Origin: Ciceribacter lividus
GTDB taxonomy: Bacteria; Pseudomonadota; Alphaproteobacteria; Rhizobiales; Rhizobiaceae
Assembly: GCF_003337715.1 (NCBI RefSeq)
Contig: NZ_QPIX01000011.1
Coordinates: forward strand, 62,001-126,000
Direction of reading: 5' to 3'
DNA length: 64,000 nucleotides
Of this stretch, positions 18,436 through 27,851 are shown one piece after another; the first letter of the stretch is position 1, and every line of letters starts with the position of its first letter. The notes below the pieces were generated by a model, which saw only the letters and a list, made by a program, of their open reading frames with translations, was not told the origin of the DNA and searched no databases. Both the position numbers and the translations under genes were made by a program.

Positions 18436-20256
18436 CTAGCGTCTTTCCTTCAGCGCTGCTTCATAACGGGTGCGGGCTTCGTTGACTTCCCGGCGGGCGG
18501 AGACTTCGGGGACCGCGACGTCCCACCAGAAGCCGCCGGCGTCGGGTGTCGGATATGGATCGGTGTCGATCACGATGACGGTCGGAGTCGTGGCATCGCG
18601 CGCGGCCTCCAGCGCTTCTTCGAGTTCGGCGACGGACGAAACCTTGCGGGCGTCGGCGCCCATCGACGCCGCGTGCGCGGCAAAATCGATGGCGATCGGG
18701 TTTACGTTGGTATGCGCATAGAGATTGTTGAACTCCGCGCCGCCGGTTCCCATCTGCAACCGGTTGATACAGCCGTAGCCGCGGTTGTCCGTGATCACGA
18801 CGGTGATCTTGACGCCCATGGCGACGGCGGTCGCCAGCTCCGAATTCATCATCATGTAGGAGCCGTCGCCGACCATGACGACGACGTCCCGATCCGGTTC
18901 GGCCATCTTGATGCCGAGGCCGCCGGCGATCTCATAGCCCATGCAGGAAAAGCCGTATTCCATGTGATAGGAGAGCGGCAGCTTCGCCTTCCACAGCTGG
19001 TGCAACTCGCCCGGCATGGTGCCGGCCGCGCACATCACGACCGTGTTGTCGCGCGAGGCGCGCTGCACGGCGCCGATCACCTGCATGTCGGTCGGCAGCG
19101 CATTGCCGTCCTTCGGCGCGGCGGTGACGGCATCCGCCTCGGCGAACCAGGCATTCTTGAGATCGGCGTCGGGTGCGGGGAAGACCGCGTCGCCGAGCGC
19201 CGCCGACAGGCGTTCGAGACCGATCTTCGCATCCGCGGTCAGTGCGATCGCGTCATGCTTGGCGCTGTCATAGGGCTGGACGTTGAGGGCGAGGATCTTG
19301 CGCGCCGGGTTCTTGAAGAGCGCCCAGGAGCCGGTGGTGAAGTCCTGGAAGCGCGTGCCGACGCCGAAGACGAGATCGGCATTCTCGGCGACGATGTTGG
19401 CGCAGCCCGTTCCGGTCACGCCGACGGCACCGAAATTGAGGGGGTGGTCCCAGGCAAGCACCGACTTTCCGGCCTGCGTCTCGACGACGGGAATGCCGTG
19501 CTTTTCGGAGAAGGCCTTGAGCGTTTCGGTCGCGCCGGAGAAATGCACGCCGCCGCCGGCGACGATGACCGGGTTCTTCGCCGCCTTCAGCGCCGCGACG
19601 GCCGCCTCGAATTCCGCTGCATCCGGTTCCGGGCGACGCTGGCGCCACACCCGCTTTTCGAAGAAGCTTTCGGGATAGTCATAGGCCTCGGCCTGGACGT
19701 CCTGGCAGAAGGCGAGCGTCACCGGCCCGCAATCGGCCGGGTCGGTCATCGTGCGCATCGCCCGCGGCAGGGCGGTCAGCAACTGTTCCGGGCGGGTGAT
19801 GCGATCGAAATAGCGGCTGACCGGCCTGAAGCAGTCGTTGACCGACATCGTGCCGTCGCCGAAATCCTCGAGCTGCTGGAGGACGGGATCGGGACCACGA
19901 TTGGCGAAGACGTCGCCGGGTATCAGAAGGACCGGCAGGCGGTTGACGTGGGCGAGTGCGGCGGCCGTCACCATGTTGGCGGCACCCGGCCCGATCGAGG
20001 AGGTGACCGCCATGGCGCGACGCCGGCGAAGCTGCTTCGAATAGGCGATCGCCGCATGGGCCATCGACTGCTCGTTCTGGCCGCGATAGGTCGGAAGCTG
20101 ATCCCGGACCCCGTAGAGCGCTTCCCCGATGCCGGCGACATTGCCGTGGCCGAAGATCGCCCAGACGCCGGCGATATAGGTCTCGCCATGCTCGTTCATC
20201 TGATTGGCGAGGTAGCGCACCATCGCCTGAGCGGCCGTCAGTCTCACCGTTTTCAT
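18436..20256 (-). CDS. iolD: THcHDO hydrolase IolD (ThDP-dependent)
   Basis: 606 residues from ATG 20256 (GGGAGGAAAGGC upstream; the ATG overlaps the iolC stop as ATGA). It has the three-domain thiamine-diphosphate enzyme architecture. The ThDP/Mg motif [15 protein letters not shown] lies near residue 460 and the [14 protein letters not shown] loop in the N-terminal domain. It hydrolyses the cyclic dione made by IolE to 5-deoxyglucuronate. Confidence 0.93.
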   Translation of the reverse strand: MKTVRLTAAQAMVRYLANQMNEHGETYIAGVWAIFGHGNVAGIGEALYGVRDQLPTYRGQNEQSMAHAAIAYSKQLRRRRAMAVTSSIGPGAANMVTAAALAHVNRLPVLLIPGDVFANRGPDPVLQQLEDFGDGTMSVNDCFRPVSRYFDRITRPEQLLTALPRAMRTMTDPADCGPVTLAFCQDVQAEAYDYPESFFEKRVWRQRRPEPDAAEFEAAVAALKAAKNPVIVAGGGVHFSGATETLKAFSEKHGIPVVETQAGKSVLAWDHPLNFGAVGVTGTGCANIVAENADLVFGVGTRFQDFTTGSWALFKNPARKILALNVQPYDSAKHDAIALTADAKIGLERLSAALGDAVFPAPDADLKNAWFAEADAVTAAPKDGNALPTDMQVIGAVQRASRDNTVVMCAAGTMPGELHQLWKAKLPLSYHMEYGFSCMGYEIAGGLGIKMAEPDRDVVVMVGDGSYMMMNSELATAVAMGVKITVVITDNRGYGCINRLQMGTGGAEFNNLYAHTNVNPIAIDFAAHAASMGADARKVSSVAELEEALEAARDATTPTVIVIDTDPYPTPDAGGFWWDVAVPEVSARREVNEARTRYEAALKERR

Positions 20257-22166
20257 GCCTTTCCTCCCTTGGCGCGCGCCTTGTCCCAGACCGCGCAAAG
20301 ACTGCTGTAGCGTCCCGCCATCTCCGCGACCGCCTCGGCGTCGGTGATCGTGCCGGCGAGCCAGCCCCGGGCGGCATCGCCGAAGATCGTGCGCCCGACG
20401 GCAAAACCCTTGACCAGATCAAAGCCGGCCGCAAGCGCGAAACTCTCCTCCAGCTCGGCGGCAGGAGCGTCGAGCCCCAGCACGACAATGCCGCGGGCAT
20501 AGGGGTCGTTGCGGCGGACCGCCTCGCAAGCATTCGCCCAGGAGGCTTCGGTCTTCATCGGCTCCAGCTTCCACCAGTCGGGATAGACGCCGATCTCGTA
20601 GAAGCGGTCGATGATCTTCGCGACCGTGTCGTCGTCCGTCGGGCCGACCTTCGAAGGGATGACCTCAAGCAGCATTTCGAGCCGATTGCGCCGGGCCGCG
20701 GCAAAGAGCCTCGCGACCGTTTCTTCCTGGTTCGCGCGCAGCTCGGGCGGATCGTCGGGATGGTAGAAACAGAGCACCTTGACCACATGTTCGACCGGCC
20801 ATTCGCAAAGGCCTCCGAAATCAGGGCCGATCTCCGCCTCCAGTGTCAGCGGTCGCGAGCCCGGCCATTCGACGGGGCGGCCGATCCAGAGGCCCGAGCC
20901 GGCGGCACGGTAGAGCGTATCGCGTCCGAGCCGCCCGTCACAGAGAATGCCGTAACCGCTGCCGCCTGCCGCGACCTGCTGGGCCGCCTTCAGGCAGAGT
21001 TCCTTGAATGCGCCGATGCGTTCCGGCGCGGCACCCGCTTCCTCTGCCATGGCTTCGAGCTGCATGCGGTGGTCGAAGGCGAAGACGCGCATGACCGGCC
21101 AGTCGGTCTTGCGGTTCGTCGACCAGTGCACCTGTTCGAGGGCGGCGTCCTTGCGCAGCGCCTTGTTGCGGATACCCCGTTCGAAGAAATACTGGAGCTC
21201 CTCCCAGCTCGGATAGGCAGGTGTGCAGCCGTGGCGGGAGACGGCGAAGGCGCCGCAGGCATTGGCGTATTTGAGGCTCGTCGGCCAGTCCTCGCCGGTG
21301 AGCCAGCCCTTCAACAGGCCCGACATGAAGCCGTCGCCGGCGCCGAGAACATTGAAAACCTCGATCGGAAAGCCCTGACCCTTCTGGCCGGCGTCGAGGC
21401 TGTCGGGGATCTCGCCCTCGAAAACCACGGCGCCCATCGGGCCGCGCTTGCAGACGAGCGTCGCCGGCGTGATGCGGCGCACGGCCCGCAGAGCCTCCAG
21501 CGTGTCGGTCGACCCGCCGGCGATATGAAATTCCTCTTCCGTACCGACGATCAGGTCGAAGAGCGGCAGCGTCGACTGCAGCTTGGCGGTGACGGCGCGG
21601 GACTCGATGTAGCGGCTTTCGCCGGCGCCGTGGCCGGCAAGGCCCCAGAGGTTCGGCCGGTAATCGATATCGAGCGCGGTTTTCGCGCCGTTTTCACGCG
21701 CGAGCCCGAGCGCCTTGAGGACTGCCTTTTCGGTGTTCGGATGGGAAAGATGCGTGCCGGTCGCGCAGACACAGCGTGCATCGGCGATGAAGGCCGGATC
21801 GACGTCGTCCTCGCAGAGCGCCATGTCGGCGCAGTTCTCGCGGTAGAAGATCAGCGGAAACTGGTCCTGGTCGCGGATGCCGAGGATGACGAGCGCCGTC
21901 AGGCGCTCGGGATCGGTCTTCACGCCGCGTACGTCGACACCTTCGCGGACCAGTTGCTCACGGATGAAACGCCCCATGTGCTCGTCGCCGACGCGGGTCA
22001 GCAGCGCCGACCTGAGGCCGAGCCGTGCCGTGCCGGCGGCTATATTGGTCGGCGAACCACCGATATACTTGTTAAAGGAGGCCATATCCTCGAGCCGTCC
22101 TCCGACCTGTACTCCGTAGAGATCGACGGACGAACGGCCAATCGTGATCAGATCGAGTGATGTCAA
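20253..22166 (-). CDS. iolC: Bifunctional 5-dehydro-2-deoxygluconokinase / phosphogluconate aldolase (IolC-DUF2090)
   Basis: 637 residues. Residues about 1-320 are a PfkB-family sugar kinase (GRSSVDLYG, GGSPTNIA, and the catalytic GAGDGFMSG). Residues about 340-637 form the DUF2090 aldolase-like domain, so kinase and aldolase (IolC plus IolJ steps) are on one chain, as reported for many alphaproteobacteria. The start is TTG at 22166, supported by AGGGAGG 6 bases upstream and no nearby ATG. It is the first gene of the iol operon. Confidence 0.92.
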   Translation of the reverse strand: MTSLDLITIGRSSVDLYGVQVGGRLEDMASFNKYIGGSPTNIAAGTARLGLRSALLTRVGDEHMGRFIREQLVREGVDVRGVKTDPERLTALVILGIRDQDQFPLIFYRENCADMALCEDDVDPAFIADARCVCATGTHLSHPNTEKAVLKALGLARENGAKTALDIDYRPNLWGLAGHGAGESRYIESRAVTAKLQSTLPLFDLIVGTEEEFHIAGGSTDTLEALRAVRRITPATLVCKRGPMGAVVFEGEIPDSLDAGQKGQGFPIEVFNVLGAGDGFMSGLLKGWLTGEDWPTSLKYANACGAFAVSRHGCTPAYPSWEELQYFFERGIRNKALRKDAALEQVHWSTNRKTDWPVMRVFAFDHRMQLEAMAEEAGAAPERIGAFKELCLKAAQQVAAGGSGYGILCDGRLGRDTLYRAAGSGLWIGRPVEWPGSRPLTLEAEIGPDFGGLCEWPVEHVVKVLCFYHPDDPPELRANQEETVARLFAAARRNRLEMLLEVIPSKVGPTDDDTVAKIIDRFYEIGVYPDWWKLEPMKTEASWANACEAVRRNDPYARGIVVLGLDAPAAELEESFALAAGFDLVKGFAVGRTIFGDAARGWLAGTITDAEAVAEMAGRYSSLCAVWDKARAKGGKA

Positions 22167-22259
22167 AGCCTGCCTCCCTGTTCGCGGACGGTGCGGCCGC
22201 CCTGCCGTTCACGCAGCCCTCCCCGACAGGCCGCTGTCTCACAGGTTTTGAACTTTATA

Positions 22260-22273
22260 TTCCATTTTTGGAA
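22260..22273. promoter_or_regulatory. IolR-like half-sites upstream of iolC
   Basis: TTCC (22260-22263) and GGAA (22270-22273) are spaced by six bases. GAAC at 22250-22253 lies six bases before the TTCC, giving tandem half-sites with a 10-bp period: GAAC-N6-TTCC-N6-GGAA. This resembles the IolR recognition pattern and lies in the iolC promoter gap. Confidence 0.5.
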
Positions 22274-22289
22274 ATTTCAACACAGATAT

Positions 22290-23108
22290 TCAATTTTCTT
22301 GCCGGGCCGTTCCAACCGCGACCGAGAGCGTGATGGCAAGGCAGAGCGTAGCCGAAAGCGAGCGAAAAGCGCCGAAATCGACCTCGGAGACGAGCAGCGT
22401 CTGGGCGTTCGATTTCCGCAGCGGACTGACGATCGTGTCGGTGATCGCCACCACCGGAATGCCGCGTGCGGAAACCGCTTCGACGATGTCCAGCGTCTCC
22501 GCGGAATAGGGCGCGAAGGTGATGGCGAGCAGCGCATCGCCAGAGCGGACCGCATGGCGGTTGTCGAGCTTGCCGACGGCACTGTGCAGCATGGCCGGCA
22601 CGCCCATCTTCTCGAAGGCATAGGCCATGTAGCTCGCGACCGGGAACGACCGGCGCATCCCGATGATATGCACCATGTCGGCGGCGGCGAGCGTCTTCAC
22701 CGCCTCTTCGAGAGCCGCCGGGTCGACGGTCTTCAGCAGGCCTTCGAGCGAGGTGCGGCCCGCTTCGACGAATTCGGCAAGCAATGCGGAGGGGCTACCC
22801 TCCGCCTTTTCGCGAAGATGATGAAGCCTGGTCGAATAGTCCGGCCAGCCACCGACATAGGACTCGCGGAAAAGCTTCTGCATTTCGGAGAAGCCGGAAA
22901 AGCCGAGAATCTGGCAGAAGCGCATGAATGCCGACGGCTGCACGCCCGCGCCTTCCGCCATTTCGGCGACGGTGGAAACGGCGATCCGGTCCTTGTTGGA
23001 GGCGACGTAATCGGCACATTGCCGCAACCGCTTCGGCAGCTTTTCGGAGACCTGGAGGAGCCTCTCCTCGAAGCCCTTGATACTGGTCGGGGCGCTCGTC
23101 TCTCCCAT
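22290..23108 (-). CDS. iolR: RpiR/MurR-family regulator IolR
   Basis: About 272 residues. An N-terminal HTH_6 domain (LPKRLRQCADYVASNKD, then VAEMAEGAGVQPSAFMRFCQ) is joined to a C-terminal SIS domain (MVHIIGMRRSFPVASYMAYA) that binds a phosphosugar. Three ATGs in a row follow GGGAAAGG; I take the third (23108) for spacing. It is divergent from iolG and upstream of the iol operon, matching rhizobial IolR, which represses inositol genes. Confidence 0.87.
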   Translation of the reverse strand: MGETSAPTSIKGFEERLLQVSEKLPKRLRQCADYVASNKDRIAVSTVAEMAEGAGVQPSAFMRFCQILGFSGFSEMQKLFRESYVGGWPDYSTRLHHLREKAEGSPSALLAEFVEAGRTSLEGLLKTVDPAALEEAVKTLAAADMVHIIGMRRSFPVASYMAYAFEKMGVPAMLHSAVGKLDNRHAVRSGDALLAITFAPYSAETLDIVEAVSARGIPVVAITDTIVSPLRKSNAQTLLVSEVDFGAFRSLSATLCLAITLSVAVGTARQEN

Positions 23109-23163
23109 CATCATCCTTTCCCATAAGCCTATTGACATAGACGATGCCGCAATCTAGCAAAAT

Positions 23164-23177
23164 GGAACATATATTCC
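23164..23177. promoter_or_regulatory. IolR-type palindrome GGAACATATATTCC in the iolR-iolG gap
   Basis: A perfect GGAA-N6-TTCC match, extended to TGGAACATATATTCCA (23163-23178). This motif has been described for Sinorhizobium IolR. It lies between the divergent iolR and iolG starts. Confidence 0.72.
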
Positions 23178-23274
23178 AAACAGAGATTTTCGGCGGCGGT
23201 CGCGCGCCACGGAATCTATCCGCAGACCAGCGATGCCGCCCGCTTATAGGACGCGGCGCAGGGAGGAAAGCAAG

Positions 23275-24270
23275 ATGGTAACGAGACTGGCCCTTCTGGG
23301 TGCGGGACGAATCGGAAAGGTGCATGCGAAGGCGATCGCCGAGGACAAGCGGGCGAAGCTCGTCGCCGTTGCCGACGCCTTCCCCGAGGCCGCCAACGCC
23401 ATCGCCTCCGCCGCCGGCTGCGCCGTCAGGACGATCGACGAGATCGAGGCCGACAAGGATATCGACGCGGTCGTCATCTGCACGCCGACCAACACCCATG
23501 CCGACCTCATCGAGCGCTTTGCGAAGGCGGGCAAGGCAATCTTCTGCGAGAAGCCGATCGACCTCGACGTCGCCCGCGCCAAGGCATGCCTGGAAACGGT
23601 GCGCCAGACCGGCGCCAAGGTGATGCTCGGCTTCAACCGCCGCTTCGACCCGCACTTCCAGGCCGTGCGCCGGGAGATCGACGCCGGCACGATCGGCAAG
23701 GTCGAGATGGTGACGATCACCAGCCGCGATCCCGGCGCCCCGCCGGCCGAATACATCAAGGTCTCGGGCGGCATCTTCCGCGACATGACGATCCACGACT
23801 TCGACATGGCCCGCTTCCTCCTCGGCGAGGAGATCGAGACGGTCGTCGCGACCGGCTCTGTCCTCGTCGATCCGAAGATCGGCGAACTCGGCGACTATGA
23901 CAGCGCCTCGCTGATCCTCACCACGAAGAGCGGTCGCCAGGCGGTCATTTCCAACTCCCGGCGCGCGTCCTACGGCTACGACCAGCGCATCGAGGTGCAC
24001 GGCTCGCTCGGCGCCGTCTCAGCCGAGAACCAGCGCCCGGTCTCGATCGAGGTGGCGACCAAGGACGGCTATACCCGCCCACCGCTGCACGACTTCTTCA
24101 TGACCCGCTATACGGCCGCCTATGCGGCGGAAATCTCCGCCTTCATCGACAGCCTCGAAAAGGGTACCGCGCCGTCACCGTCGGCCGAGGATGGGCTGAT
24201 CGCACTGGCGCTCGCCGATGCAGCGCTGAAATCGGCGAAAGAGAACAAGGTCGTCCGCGTCGAGCTCTGA
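23275..24270 (+). CDS. iolG: myo-Inositol 2-dehydrogenase IolG (IdhA)
   Basis: 331 residues from ATG 23275 (GGGAGGAAAGCAAG upstream), the usual length. The Rossmann motif GAGRIG, FCEKPIDLD and the catalytic block FRDMTIHDFDMARF are present. It oxidises myo-inositol to scyllo-inosose with NAD+, the first step feeding IolE. A terminator follows the stop. The in-frame extension upstream to 23233 lacks a ribosome site. Confidence 0.92.
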   Translation: MVTRLALLGAGRIGKVHAKAIAEDKRAKLVAVADAFPEAANAIASAAGCAVRTIDEIEADKDIDAVVICTPTNTHADLIERFAKAGKAIFCEKPIDLDVARAKACLETVRQTGAKVMLGFNRRFDPHFQAVRREIDAGTIGKVEMVTITSRDPGAPPAEYIKVSGGIFRDMTIHDFDMARFLLGEEIETVVATGSVLVDPKIGELGDYDSASLILTTKSGRQAVISNSRRASYGYDQRIEVHGSLGAVSAENQRPVSIEVATKDGYTRPPLHDFFMTRYTAAYAAEISAFIDSLEKGTAPSPSAEDGLIALALADAALKSAKENKVVRVEL

Positions 24271-24297
24271 GGCGACCTCTTCCGCATGACCGAGGTG

Positions 24298-24328
24298 AAA
24301 ATGCCGGCGCTTCCTGCCGGCATTTTTC
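24298..24328. terminator. Bidirectional terminator between iolG and the binding-protein gene
   Basis: AAAATGCCGGC pairs with GCCGGCATTTTT around a 7-base loop. T- and A-runs on either side allow termination of both convergent genes. Confidence 0.9.
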
Positions 24329-24345
24329 TTGGAGGGCCTTTGGAC

Positions 24346-25428
24346 TCAACGCACCGGCCGCGCGAAGAGGTCCATCCAGCCGGCGATGAAGCGTTCGCGC
24401 TGCGCCTTGTCCTGAGCGGCGAGAAGGGCGGGCCCGATGCGGATCGGCCGGCCGATGCCTGATTCCATCAGTGCCGGCGGACCATCCACGCCGGCGGGCA
24501 GCGGTGCCCGCTCGGAGAAGAAGAAAGCCTTCTCGCGGGCGACGCGCTGGCCGCGGCCGGACAGCAGGTAGTCGAGGAACCGGGCCGCCAGGTCCGGGCG
24601 AGCGGACCTCGCCGGGATCAGCACGCCGCGTGACAGCACGAGTGTGTAGTCGCGCGGCACGACGATCTTCAGATTCGGATTCTGCAGGTAGGCGGCATAG
24701 GCATAAGAACCGAGAATATTGTAGGCGATGCGGAGATTGCCGCTCGCGATCCCGCCGAGCACCTCGCTGTTGCAGCAACGGGTGACGGCTTCCGCACGGC
24801 TGAAGCTCTCCAGCAGCCGCCCATAGACCGTCGGCGCCTGGCGCGCATCGTTGAAGGCGAGCAGATAGCCGATGCCCGAAGCCTGTACGTCATACGTCCC
24901 GATGCGCCCGCGGTAGACATCCGGCTTGCGCCGCAGGAGTTCGGAAAGCTCCTCATGGGTATGCGGCACATCTTCGGGTGGCACACGCGAACTATCATAG
25001 ACGATGACGGCTGGCTCGAAGGTGAAACCGTAAACCTCCTCGCGCCAGTTCGCCCAGTCGGGCACCTGCGCCGTCACGAAGGAGCGGTGCGGCCGGGCAC
25101 AACCGTCATTGGCGAGTTTCACGAGCTGGTCGACCGACGACGAGAGCCAGAGATCGCCGTGGACACGGCCTTCGCGGCAGGCCGCTTCCGCCTCACGGAA
25201 GAGGTCGTTCGTCACGTAATCGGTGAATTCGACCGTGACCTCCGGCATCGTCTCCTGGAAATCGAGGATCAGCGGGCGGATCGCGCTGAGGTCGGTCGCG
25301 CCATGGATGACGAGCTTCGCCTTCTCTCCCGAAGGAGCAGGAAAGACCGCGCGTTCCCCCTCGATCGCGAAGGCCGGCGCAGTCCAGAGGCCGGCGAAGA
25401 AAACGACGGCGGCAGCGATACGGTTCAT
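24346..25428 (-). CDS. Orphan periplasmic substrate-binding protein coupled to the tctE-like kinase
   Basis: 360 residues with a Sec signal (MNRIAAAVVFFAGLWTAPAFA) and a type-II binding-protein fold of the iron/thiamine/sulfate class (KLVIHGATDLSAI, EFTDYVTNDLF, AYNILGSYAYA). There is no permease or ATPase next to it. Its ATG overlaps the stop of the sensor kinase (ATGA), so the two are co-translated. This suggests a ligand-sensing accessory for the kinase rather than a transporter subunit, but a distant transporter cannot be excluded. Its predicted ligand is not clear. Confidence 0.8.
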   Translation of the reverse strand: MNRIAAAVVFFAGLWTAPAFAIEGERAVFPAPSGEKAKLVIHGATDLSAIRPLILDFQETMPEVTVEFTDYVTNDLFREAEAACREGRVHGDLWLSSSVDQLVKLANDGCARPHRSFVTAQVPDWANWREEVYGFTFEPAVIVYDSSRVPPEDVPHTHEELSELLRRKPDVYRGRIGTYDVQASGIGYLLAFNDARQAPTVYGRLLESFSRAEAVTRCCNSEVLGGIASGNLRIAYNILGSYAYAAYLQNPNLKIVVPRDYTLVLSRGVLIPARSARPDLAARFLDYLLSGRGQRVAREKAFFFSERAPLPAGVDGPPALMESGIGRPIRIGPALLAAQDKAQRERFIAGWMDLFARPVR

Positions 25429-26816
25429 GATTTCCCCTTGCTGCGCAGCGGCAGCTTCAGCACCACGGTAAACCCATGCTCCTCGTTCCTCGACCGGAAG
25501 CTGAGCTCGCCGCCGAGGGCTGCCGCCACCTCCGAGGAGATGGCAAAGCCGAGGCCGGCACTCCCCTCGCCCGATTTCGACGTCACGAACCGCCTCGTCA
25601 CCTGGCCCCAGTCCGCCTCCGGAATACCCGGACCGTCGTCCTCGACCTCGACCAGCCCGAATTCCGGTGTGTGGACCACGCGCACCTCCAGCCGTGAGAC
25701 CGTGCCGTGGCGCAGCGAATTGTCGATCACGTTGACGATCGCCTCGCGCAGGCTGAGTTCGTCACCGAGCACGACGACGTCCTCGTCCGGCGCCTCGAAC
25801 GAGACGACGATATCAGGATCGATCGTGATCGGGATGGCGGCCCGGAAGGCCTTGCGGGCGACCCGCGTCAGGTCGAGCGGCGCGAGCTGGGCGGAATCGA
25901 AGCGATGGATGACCATCGCATGGTTGAGCAGCTGATTGGTGAAGCGGGCGAGTTCGCCGGCGCGGTTGCGCACCCGCTCGAGATGCCGGCGGTCGCTTTC
26001 GGGCAGGTTGCTCTCGTCGATCAGGCTGACCTGCGCCGAAAGTGCGGTGAGCGGCGTGCGGATCTGGTGAGCGCTGTCGGCGATGAAGCGCTGTAGGAGC
26101 TTCACGCGCTCGTCGAGCCGCCGCACGAAATGGTTGATCGAGGACACGAAGGGCGAAAGCTCGCGCGGTACGTCGACCGCAAGCGGCGTCAAATCCTGGG
26201 GATCGCGCGCGACGAGCGTTTCTCCGAGGGCAGAGACCGGCCTGAGCGAATAGCGGATCGCAAGCGCCGTGCCGGCGAGAGCGAGCGCACTCATGGCCGC
26301 GACCAAGGCCAGCGCCCGGGTGGAGAGCTCGGAGGCGAGCGCCTGCCGCGCCTGCGTCGTCTGTCCGATCACGACGTGAGCCCAGCCGGAGGTGGAGGGG
26401 TCCGAGATCGCCTTGCCCGCCACGATCACCCTGAGCGGCTCGCCGCGATAACGCATGTTGATGAGAACCGGACCGGGCCGCGCCCCTGCGAGATCAATGT
26501 CAGGCGTGAGGTCTTCGTAACCGGTCATCGTCCGGCCGCCGGCGTCGATGACGCGGTAGAAGATGCGGTCGCGCCCGGCGAGCCCGAGCAGTTCAAAGGC
26601 CGACGATGGCAGGTTGACGACGAGCTTGCCGTCCTCGACCGTCAGCCCTTCGAGCATCTGCAGCGCGGCACCTTGCAGAAGGCGGTCGTAGGCCTCGTCG
26701 GCGGCCGTCCGCACGTAGAGCCACGCCGCACTCATCAGGATCGCTGCGCCGACGGTGAGAACGATGGCGACACGCAGCAGAAGGCGGGAGAAGAGGGACG
26801 ATTCAGGCCTGTACAT
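25425..26816 (-). CDS. Sensor histidine kinase, TctE-like
   Basis: 463 residues from ATG 26816, overlapping the response-regulator gene by 14 bp. A membrane segment at about 12-34, a periplasmic domain at 35-160, a second membrane segment at about 166-187 and a HAMP region lead to the H-box SAHQIRTPLTAL (His250). The ATPase domain has N-box VNVIDNSLRHG, G1 DDGPGIP and G2 SAGLGFAIS. The His-Gln-Ile H-box variant is usual in TctE-type kinases. It probably senses tri- or dicarboxylates and controls tctCBA. Confidence 0.9.
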   Translation of the reverse strand: MYRPESSLFSRLLLRVAIVLTVGAAILMSAAWLYVRTAADEAYDRLLQGAALQMLEGLTVEDGKLVVNLPSSAFELLGLAGRDRIFYRVIDAGGRTMTGYEDLTPDIDLAGARPGPVLINMRYRGEPLRVIVAGKAISDPSTSGWAHVVIGQTTQARQALASELSTRALALVAAMSALALAGTALAIRYSLRPVSALGETLVARDPQDLTPLAVDVPRELSPFVSSINHFVRRLDERVKLLQRFIADSAHQIRTPLTALSAQVSLIDESNLPESDRRHLERVRNRAGELARFTNQLLNHAMVIHRFDSAQLAPLDLTRVARKAFRAAIPITIDPDIVVSFEAPDEDVVVLGDELSLREAIVNVIDNSLRHGTVSRLEVRVVHTPEFGLVEVEDDGPGIPEADWGQVTRRFVTSKSGEGSAGLGFAISSEVAAALGGELSFRSRNEEHGFTVVLKLPLRSKGKS

Positions 26817-27480
26817 CGGCAACCAGCTGATATCCGACGCCACGGACGGTGACGATGCGCGCGTGGGCTCCTTCGAGTTTCTTGCGCAACCGGCCGACAT
26901 AAAGCTCGATCGCGTTGGGGCCGGCCGGTTCTTCGAAGCCGAAGAGCTGATCGAGAAGCTGATCCTTGCTGAACACCCGGCCGGGGCGGGTCGCCAGGAT
27001 TTCGAGCAGCGTCATCTCCCGGCGCTTCAGCTGCACCTCCCGCTTGCCGACGCGCACGCTCCTGTTGGCGCGGTCGAGCACGATATCGCCGCAGGCGATG
27101 ATGTTGGTCGCCTCGCCGCCGCTGCGCCGGCGCATCAGCACGCGGGCGCGCGCCTCGAGTTCACGGAAATCGAAGGGCTTGACGAGATAGTCGTCGGCGC
27201 CGAGGTCGAGCGCGCTCACCCGGTCGTCGATCTCGGAACGAGCCGTCAGCACCAGGACGGGAACCGCGTTGCGGCTCTGGCGCAACCGCTTCAGTATCTC
27301 GAAGCCGTCGATGCCCGGCAGCATCACGTCGAGAATGACCAGGTCGTATTCGGTGAAATCGAGAATGTCGGAGGCCGCACGACCGTCCGTCTCCCAGTCG
27401 ACCGTATGACCGATCGCCTCGAAACGACGGATGATCGCTTCACCGACATCGTGAGTATCTTCCACCAGCAGAATGCGCAT
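26803..27480 (-). CDS. OmpR-family response regulator, TctD-like
   Basis: 225 residues from ATG 27480. Receiver domain with the acidic pair at residues 7-8 (LLVED), phospho-acceptor Asp51 (VILDVMLPGIDG) and Lys in YLVKPFD, followed by an OmpR-type winged helix ending VRGVGYQLV. It is divergent from tctC, which it probably activates. A GTG 15 bp upstream is a less likely start. Direct repeats in the shared promoter are candidate binding sites. Confidence 0.92.
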   Translation of the reverse strand: MRILLVEDTHDVGEAIIRRFEAIGHTVDWETDGRAASDILDFTEYDLVILDVMLPGIDGFEILKRLRQSRNAVPVLVLTARSEIDDRVSALDLGADDYLVKPFDFRELEARARVLMRRRSGGEATNIIACGDIVLDRANRSVRVGKREVQLKRREMTLLEILATRPGRVFSKDQLLDQLFGFEEPAGPNAIELYVGRLRKKLEGAHARIVTVRGVGYQLVADVQA

Positions 27481-27557
27481 GACTGACCGTGGCACGGATG
27501 GCCCCGCCGATCAAGCACAGGCTCGGGCCGGGGCATGCCTAACGCTTCTTAACACCC

Positions 27558-27575
27558 GTGACAGCATTGTGACAG
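27558..27575. promoter_or_regulatory. Direct repeat GTGACAG x2, candidate TctD site
   Basis: GTGACAG at 27558-27564 and 27569-27575, start-to-start 11 bp, about one helical turn, the arrangement favoured by OmpR-type regulators. They lie in the 371-bp gap between tctD and tctC, which otherwise holds no gene. Confidence 0.45.
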
Positions 27576-27851
27576 GTTTGCGTCCTAAAACAGGCGAGCC
27601 TGATCCGGGAGAGAGTGCCGGGCAGGTATGGGGAGGAGCACTCCGAAAAACGACTGCCGAATGCGACCGTGGCCAGGCCTCGTCGCGACGACGCCCCGTA
27701 GACGGGCGACCGAAGGCATATGGTTTCTCTTCCCCGATCATGGAGCACCTTCTTCACGCGACGAGGGACGCGCCGCAAGACGAACCGCGCGAGGCGGTCC
27801 CGAGAAAGGAACGGGATCGCCGGGCGCCGAAGATCACATGGGAGAGAGATG

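Noticed and set aside
18673-20310. Long plus-strand frame opposite iolD
   Set aside because: Arg/Asp/Gly-rich shadow with no recognisable motif; IolD on the minus strand is complete.
20760-22160. 466-codon plus-strand frame opposite iolC
   Set aside because: Shadow of the IolC-DUF2090 fusion gene.
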